Assembly: GCA_001586965.3 (NCBI GenBank)
Contig: LUCW03002300.1
Span: forward strand, 25,001-57,500
DNA: 32,500 nt
DNA from: Sphaeroforma sirkka
Taxonomy: Eukaryota > Opisthokonta > Ichthyosporea > Ichthyophonida
Direction of reading: 5' to 3'
Positions 27,888 through 32,500 of this stretch are shown here, piece after piece. Under the pieces are notes generated by a model, which saw only the letters and a program-made list of their open reading frames with translations, made no database searches and was not told where the DNA came from. Made by a program: the position numbers and the translations under genes. How positions within the stretch are numbered: the first letter of the stretch is position 1; the number at the start of each line of letters is the position of its first letter.

Positions 27888-28240
27888 TTATTCGTTTTCA
27901 AATTGTACCTGTGGTCCAAAGTTCACTTTTGCTTGCCTCATTTGACCTACCGTGACTTTAGAGCCCGGTAGGTTGTAGTGTACATCTGGAGGTATGTTTG
28001 AATTGGGTTCTAAGGGGTCTGCCAGTGACACTTTAAACCCTTCCTGTTCATGCTCAGGGACTTCCTCATGAAGTATGAGCAGTGATAGTTTATCCTGTTC
28101 TCTAGATTCTAGCATCTGTTTGTGCTAGCTGTATGTAGCCAGGTTGTGCTTTGACTGGTAGGTATAGCTCTGTTGCTATACTTTTGTCCATACACGAGCG
28201 TTGTGCACCTGAGTCTACCTTTGCTTTGTAAATTTATATG
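27888..28240 (-). pseudogene. Element 4 aspartic protease
   Basis: KAKVDSGAQRSCMDKSIATE (about 28225-28165) carries the canonical D-S-G-A active site at 28204-28215. LYLPVKAQPGYIQL follows, then the frame shifts into 28115-27888, which is acidic and Pro-rich (LADPLEPNSNIPPDVHYNLP). The second half of the protease (ILG motif) is not obvious. Confidence 0.55.
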
Positions 28241-28379
28241 TAATGGTGATTTATATTATTCACATTCATTAACAAAGTTTCTTTATCGGTATATACATTC
28301 TACCTTTCAGTCAGACCTATCATGTTTACTTCCGCCCACCAGTTGTTTCAGGACTTATCACCATCTCTTAACTTTTTTT

Positions 28380-28690
28380 TACCTTCCCGTGGTAATGGAT
28401 CGTCGTACTAAGTGTACTTATTATATCCTCTGTAAGACAAATGAACTCAAACTTTGGCTGAGAACATCTATATTTATTTATTTTACAATGTGCACTGACA
28501 ACGGTAGCAAGTTTGTAGTAAATGTTATGACGACACTGTTACTTGTTGCAGATACATGCCATAGAATGGAAGTACCATATTAACCTCAGATACAAAGTGC
28601 TATCGAGGTGAGACATGGGAAGATTAAAAAGTTCATGAGAAGAGCGTTACTTGACTGGGATGACATGTGGCCGTAATCAATTAACTGAGT
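28380..28690 (+). pseudogene. Element 5: Ty3-type integrase core, plus strand
   Basis: FPVVMDRRTKCTYYILCKTN (first Asp, D.rTk), MCTDNGSKFVVNVMTTLLLV (second Asp, TDnGs.F), MEVPY, stop, PQIQSAIEVRHGKIKKFM (catalytic Glu, qs.iE..h..ik) and LLDWDDMW form a Ty3-type core in the right order. One in-frame TAA at about 28580 interrupts it. The element lies opposite to element 4, about 140 bp from its protease. Confidence 0.75.
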
Positions 28691-28739
28691 ACAACCGCTC
28701 ACTATTTTGGGGGACATTATAGTAACGTATACGTACCTT

Positions 28740-29319
28740 CTCAGGACGATCATGTATTGCTCTCGTTATATAAGATGCGTAGAACCAGAAATATAGTCAT
28801 TCCTCGTTTGAGGGAGATGAGGAATATCGCTCTGAAAAAGAGACTGAAGATATAGTCGAGTTTGAGGTCGGACACATCCAACAAAAAATACGTACAATTC
28901 CGACACGACTGTGCTTTAATACGTCCAAGTATATTGTACCGTTTGTGATTTCAGTGGCCGTTAAGAAGAGTGGAACGTATGAGATTGATAACATTGATGG
29001 ATCGAGTGCCTTAGATATTGGATCGCATCGCACCCCGACGACAGAAATTGTACTTCATTGCACACGTGAAGCTAATACATATCTTATATCTTACGTGCTC
29101 AAGATGGGTTCCGGGAAATACAAACATGATGATTGTATGATATTTACAAAACAGTATAATACGCAGATGGGGCAGAATACGTTCGATGATCCAGATTATA
29201 TCAAGTTTCGCAAACGACTTCACAAGAACAAGTCTGATGCTGGGGCGATCTTACTCACAAACAAGCAACCTGATGTAGTTAGATTATACCAACAAACATC
29301 ATCCATTATAAGCTTATAA
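28740..29319 (+). pseudogene. Element 5 integrase C-terminus with GPY/F-like and chromodomain-like parts
   Basis: Earlier frames give QDDHVLLSLYKMRRTRN and FEVGHIQQKIRTIPTRL. The open frame from about 28920 to 29319 reads YIVPFVISVAVKKSGTYEID then NIDGSSALDI, the GPF.I....GtY.i.n..G module. EANTYLISYVLKMGSGKYKH followed by QNTFDDPDYIKFRKRLHKNK resembles the Y.V.y.g.....W.....f.d...i..y of a chromodomain-type tail, which targets integration in chromoviruses. The tail is moderate evidence only. The 124-codon piece is intact to its TAA at 29319. Confidence 0.5.
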
Positions 29320-29910
29320 GATCATGGCAAGTATGTCTCCAAAAATCCAAAAAAAAAAAATCCAAAAAAACGTCCTGCTCAACATCGAGTACCTCTAAGT
29401 CATAAACATGGACGTGACAGAGTATGTGAGGTTAGGCATACTTTGTCTGAGAACATATAATTAAGTATTGAAACAATGATCGAATCCCATTTCTCTTTTT
29501 CGCTTGTACAATTCATGTGAGCTTTCTGAGACTAGGGTTCACACATGTAAGCCAACATTATAACTTTCAAGCTGAGGGTGAGAGGGGCTATGTAAAATAG
29601 CAGCACATGATTACATAAATTTTAATTATGAGTCCGAATGCTGTCAATGCAGACAGCTGTGTATGCTGCGCTAAATCATATACTGTCATGGATCATAGAA
29701 AAAATCAATCTTGCCCAAATTCATCAGTGAACTGAGAAGTGAACATCAAAAGAAGCAATAACTATCGTATTCTAGATAAACAAATTGGTATTGTGATTCG
29801 AGATATGTACGTCTCGTTGCTAAATGATAGTTCGTGTTTATATTATTCAGTTTAGCGATGGTCACAAGAACATATATTGTGTACCCTACACTGTTAAATT
29901 CATATAGAGT
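29320..29910. other. Non-coding stretch
   Basis: Nothing recognised. It contains A-runs around 29340-29368 (CCAAAAATCC then a 12-base A-run), which could mark the end of a copied transcript but have no matching element. Confidence 0.35.
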
Positions 29911-30282
29911 TTACAATTTGTCGGAGACGTGCGATCTGCAGGAGTCTGGGGACACCGGTAAATTCACCGTTTTACAATGTAACTTTTGAAACGGTTCATT
30001 ATTTAAAGAACTAACCATGTGTCTGAGCGATTGAATTGGCCGACAATTGTCTCTCGATAATTTGGTATTTGCCAGATTCGGCGATTGATTTCCACTAACT
30101 GACTTTGTACAATTGCAATCAAACCATCTCAAGTACCGAGAAGTTGCCAAAGGTGTGTAGATAATGGACTTTGTTCTAGATAGTTTTCCTCTATTTACAG
30201 AGATCGATTCATCTTTAGCTAAGGTACCGAAAACAATTGAAACGGTGATCCAATTGGCATAAAAACAAGCTATGAATTTCAT
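29911..30282 (-). CDS. Small ORF, possible secreted Cys-containing protein (unrecognised)
   Basis: ATG at 30282, TAA at 29911, 123 codons. The first 20 residues (MKFIACFYANWITVSIVFGT) look like a signal peptide or anchor. The rest is Ser/Asn/Arg-rich with Cys in DCNCTKS, DNCRP, LHCKT and DSCRSH. No family recognised and no neighbour support. It overlaps the next open frame by 68 bases in another frame, so at most one is real unless spliced. Confidence 0.28.
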   Translation of the reverse strand: MKFIACFYANWITVSIVFGTLAKDESISVNRGKLSRTKSIIYTPLATSRYLRWFDCNCTKSVSGNQSPNLANTKLSRDNCRPIQSLRHMVSSLNNEPFQKLHCKTVNLPVSPDSCRSHVSDKL

Positions 30283-30748
30283 TAACGTATACTCCTAATC
30301 GTAAGCTTCTCGGATACATTACAGTGTTTAGCGTCAGCTGCGCGTAGCTACAACCAATGTAGCGATATTTGCGTTGAACCCTTATGGCACATCTCTCTAC
30401 TTTGAATAACTGAAGCTGAATATAGTGACTGGTCTCGGCTGCCACAAAAAAAAGGTAATTTGCATGAATATGATTGTACCGCTTCATGCAATGATGAGTC
30501 ATATATACTCTCAGCAGATTCTCTTTTATTATTATTGTGCGATTCGTTGTACTTGTAGCTAGACTACTTGATTCTCTTTTATTATTGAAAATATTAGGGT
30601 TGGTCTTAATAAGCCATATACGTCTCTGATATATGTGAGATACGTAGCAAAACAACTTAATGTGATTACCGATGGAGATACATATTGTCAGAAATATCCA
30701 AATCAAAATACTGGCAGATTTTGCCTTGGGACCCTCTTTTTTTATCAC
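30215..30748 (-). CDS. Uncertain ORF of 177 codons with one hydrophobic segment
   Basis: ATG at 30748. SILIWIFLTICISIGNHIKL near residues 13-32 is hydrophobic; the remainder is rich in Ile, Tyr, His and Asn, as expected from chance translation of AT-rich DNA. The direct repeat GATTCTCTTTTATTATT (30518 and 30568, plus strand) lies within it. No domain recognised. I list it because of its length only. Confidence 0.2.
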   Translation of the reverse strand: MIKKEGPKAKSASILIWIFLTICISIGNHIKLFCYVSHIYQRRIWLIKTNPNIFNNKRESSSLATSTTNRTIIIKENLLRVYMTHHCMKRYNHIHANYLFFVAAETSHYIQLQLFKVERCAIRVQRKYRYIGCSYAQLTLNTVMYPRSLRLGVYVNEIHSLFLCQLDHRFNCFRYLS

Positions 30749-31390
30749 CTTTTGTCTGATAGGACAAAGAGAATGCGTTTATTCTATTCCGTTAGATAAT
30801 GCTAACAAGCAGTGCCGGTTGGACTGAAATGAATCTCAAAAAAGACAGCGAAATGATACAAGCATGGCGCTCACGGGCACCACAATTGCGTACCCTAGAA
30901 GAAAAGATCATACAAAACGAAAATACATCATATCATTGCTAATATCATTTAGATAACATATGATACAATACGACACTACAGATTCTTTTCGTCAGCGATG
31001 AGACTGTGTCATCCTTTGAACCTAATCAGAGAGAATATGGTCAGAATATTTTATCGCTCAGCATGAGGGTTAAAAAAAAAAAAACAGTGGAGGATCGTGA
31101 TACAACTATATTGACACGAATCACTTCCTTGAGATTTTAATCTAAATGGCCGCAATAGCTGACTAAATTTATACCTCACCCCAGAGTTGAATCACAATAA
31201 ACAATATGGTGGGATTGTCCCTTCGCATATAGTGATACGCGGGTCAGGGCTTCGACACCATTCCCATTGTCCAATAACAGATACCAAGGTTCGGCAGCAA
31301 AGTGTGCACTTCAAGCTAACAGCCAATCGGATAGGAGTGGGTCCGATTGCGACCATGGACCTTTCTAAATTTAGGCCATCTGCCTATAGA
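30749..31390. other. Non-coding stretch
   Basis: No supported gene or repeat on either strand; an A-run of 13 lies at 31071-31083. It may include the 5' region of the ORF at 31393. Confidence 0.35.
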
Positions 31391-31392
31391 GT

Positions 31393-31686
31393 ATGACTAA
31401 TTCTTCTTCGCCGTCTTTACCGAATTCGCGTTCACCACTACAAACAGAAATTAATCAGTGGGTTAGGAAGTTACAGACTGTTTTAACAGTTCTTGGAGAC
31501 ACTAAGACGCCGGCAACTGAACAAGCAATCAAATTGTGTGACTTAGGCCGGCGAGTAGCACACAGCGAGACATTAGTGAACAGATCCGAATCAAGGTCCG
31601 GAGCTAGGACAAGTAGCCACTATACAAGACACATGCTAAATAAAAGCGGAGATACTTATCCCGTAAAACAAATCCCACTAAATTGA
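31393..31686 (+). CDS. Unrecognised 97-codon ORF
   Basis: ATG at 31393, TGA at 31684-31686. After a Ser/Pro-rich start (MTNSSSPSLPNSRSPLQTE) comes an amphipathic helical stretch (INQWVRKLQTVLTVLGDTKT, TEQAIKLCDLGRRVAHSETL) and a basic end. Composition is more protein-like than nearby frames, but no family is recognised. It could be a first exon or a gag-like helix. Its 3' end overlaps the last candidate intron and exon of the minus-strand membrane protein below. Confidence 0.3.
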   Translation: MTNSSSPSLPNSRSPLQTEINQWVRKLQTVLTVLGDTKTPATEQAIKLCDLGRRVAHSETLVNRSESRSGARTSSHYTRHMLNKSGDTYPVKQIPLN

Positions 31687-32270
31687 ATATAGTAATAACA
31701 GAAAGAAAGTACATACTTCCGATGAAGATATTGAGGCTGAAACAGCAAACCATTGATATCATGATGAACACCAGAATTAAGTAGTCAGGTGGAGGGCTGT
31801 AGAACTCCCACACAGTCGCGGCGGCTGGAAAAGGGCAGAGAAAAGCGAGATGAATCAGAACTTTATGCTAGATGGGTGTATTACCGAACACATGATAGCG
31901 CGGCTATTGATAATCGATCGGCCGTATGTTCTACAATTCTATGACAAACGACCTCACAACATCTAAATCTGAAATGAGAAACTGCACATACCAAGTTATG
32001 CCGAACGAAGACATACCATGCAACAGCACCGAAACATAGTTCAGCGATTTCCAAGTGGTGATATTTGCGCCGTTTCGTGTTTGTCGGCCGACGTACAGGA
32101 TAACACTGTTGAGTGCCAAGCAGACCCATTCCACATGCTTCGTGCTCAGGGTTGAAATACCTATCGCACAAAGTTTATCACATGAAATCTCAAGATATAA
32201 ACTGTTGGAATGGTCTGCAGTAAAAGCTGTATGTACCCCGGGCTATGAACCGGTTAGATCTCGAATTTAA
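31604..32270 (-). CDS. Candidate multi-exon membrane protein (unrecognised)
   Basis: On the minus strand a frame open from about 32245 reads EISCDKLCAIGISTLSTKHV then EWVCLALNSVILYVGRQTRN and SLNYVSVLLHG. A GTATGT...TTTCAG segment of 48 nt follows (32016-31969). A strong acceptor (pyrimidine tract, CCAG ending at 31825) precedes PPDYLILVFIMISMVCCFSL and NIFIG, a clear membrane segment. That exon ends at GTATGT, with a TTTAG acceptor after 39 nt (31716-31678). The donor of the middle intron is uncertain and the unspliced frame meets a TAG near 31935. No family is named. The evidence is splice consensus plus hydrophobicity, so the model is tentative. Confidence 0.33.
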
Positions 32271-32271
32271 A

Positions 32272-32500
32272 TAGACGTTTCTGACGCCCACCGAGTCACA
32301 CGAGTAGACATCTGCGTTAGATAAAAGTCGAGTAGGTGCCTTTGGCAGTTGTTGCATGTGGGCACCGCTGTGGTGATGTTTGTGCGCGGTTGATGATTGA
32401 ATGCTAGATTGTAGCGGTCACACCGAGTAGGGGTTGCATGCCTTTATGTGTTCATTTGTACACCAGTTAACTATGTATTCATTCAAATATTATTGATAAG
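32272..32500. other. Unassigned right edge
   Basis: Nothing recognised. It could contain upstream exons of the candidate membrane protein on the minus strand. Confidence 0.3.

Larger units (their letters stand above)
26400..28240 (-). mobile_element. Element 4: Ty3-type remnant with protease and integrase but no RT/RNase H
   Basis: On the minus strand a protease active site (VDSGAQRSCMDKSIATELYL, about 28217-28160) is followed after about 300 bp by the integrase zinc finger (DCVLCLKNK near 27490), the catalytic core (27400-27111) and C-terminal pieces (26872-26400). The distance leaves no room for RT and RNase H, so an internal deletion is likely, or two fragments were joined. Confidence 0.65.

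Noticed and set aside
27888-28583. Plus frame 28173-28583 as one gene
   Set aside because: Its left half is antisense to the DSGA protease, while its right half is the integrase core of element 5; it is not one product.

Overview
The window looks like AT-rich, intron-containing nuclear DNA from a repeat-laden eukaryote, more likely a protist than an animal or plant. The grounds are GT-AG splice signals (acceptor at 403-404, candidate short introns near 31.7-32.0 kb), both Ty3-type and copia-type retrotransposon remains, and an internal CCCTAAA motif. That motif is the telomere type of plants, oomycetes, alveolates and some other protists. The lineage cannot be fixed from sequence alone. No CRISPR, rRNA or convincing tRNA gene was seen.

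Left edge (1-4.9 kb): this holds the only clear host genes. A last exon (405-810, +) encodes the end of a probable parallel beta-helix protein. It converges on a complete intronless gene (1351-2673, -) for a 440-residue Gln/Pro-rich protein with three DPF motifs and a C-terminal PH/PTB-fold-like domain. Then comes an empty, low-complexity stretch with a very GC-rich 47-bp block, and a decayed, internally duplicated gene with a GCR1_C-like DNA-binding domain of transposon type.

Middle (5-19 kb): two related Ty3-type retroelements lie on the minus strand. Element 1 (5.5-9.8 kb) reads gag, protease, RT, RNase H and a tail; it is bounded by inverted copies of one terminal sequence, with a large hairpin at its 3' side. 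Element 2 (10239-16555) has direct TG...CA terminal repeats, a polypurine tract beside its 3' repeat and the same gene order. Both carry after RNase H a stretch recalling the Dam-methyltransferase-like domain of DIRS-type elements, and in neither can an integrase be seen. Element 2 is broken by a block bounded at both ends by CCCTAAA repeats, inserted just after the RT YMDD motif. A truncated copia element (gag, protease, integrase) follows at 16.6-19.0 kb.

Right part (19-29.3 kb): decayed fragments in alternating orientation. They are a Ty3 RT/RNase H piece (+), a copia RNase H piece (-), a relative of element 1 (element 3, +) with a 357-bp tandem duplication, a Ty3 protease-integrase remnant lacking RT (element 4, -), and a Ty3 integrase with a chromodomain-like tail (element 5, +).

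Right edge (29.3-32.5 kb): a return to sparse sequence with weak candidates: a small secreted-type ORF, a 97-codon ORF, and a possible multi-exon membrane protein on the minus strand.

Almost every mobile-element gene is frameshifted or interrupted, so the central 25 kb reads as a nested, decayed retrotransposon cluster between host genes.
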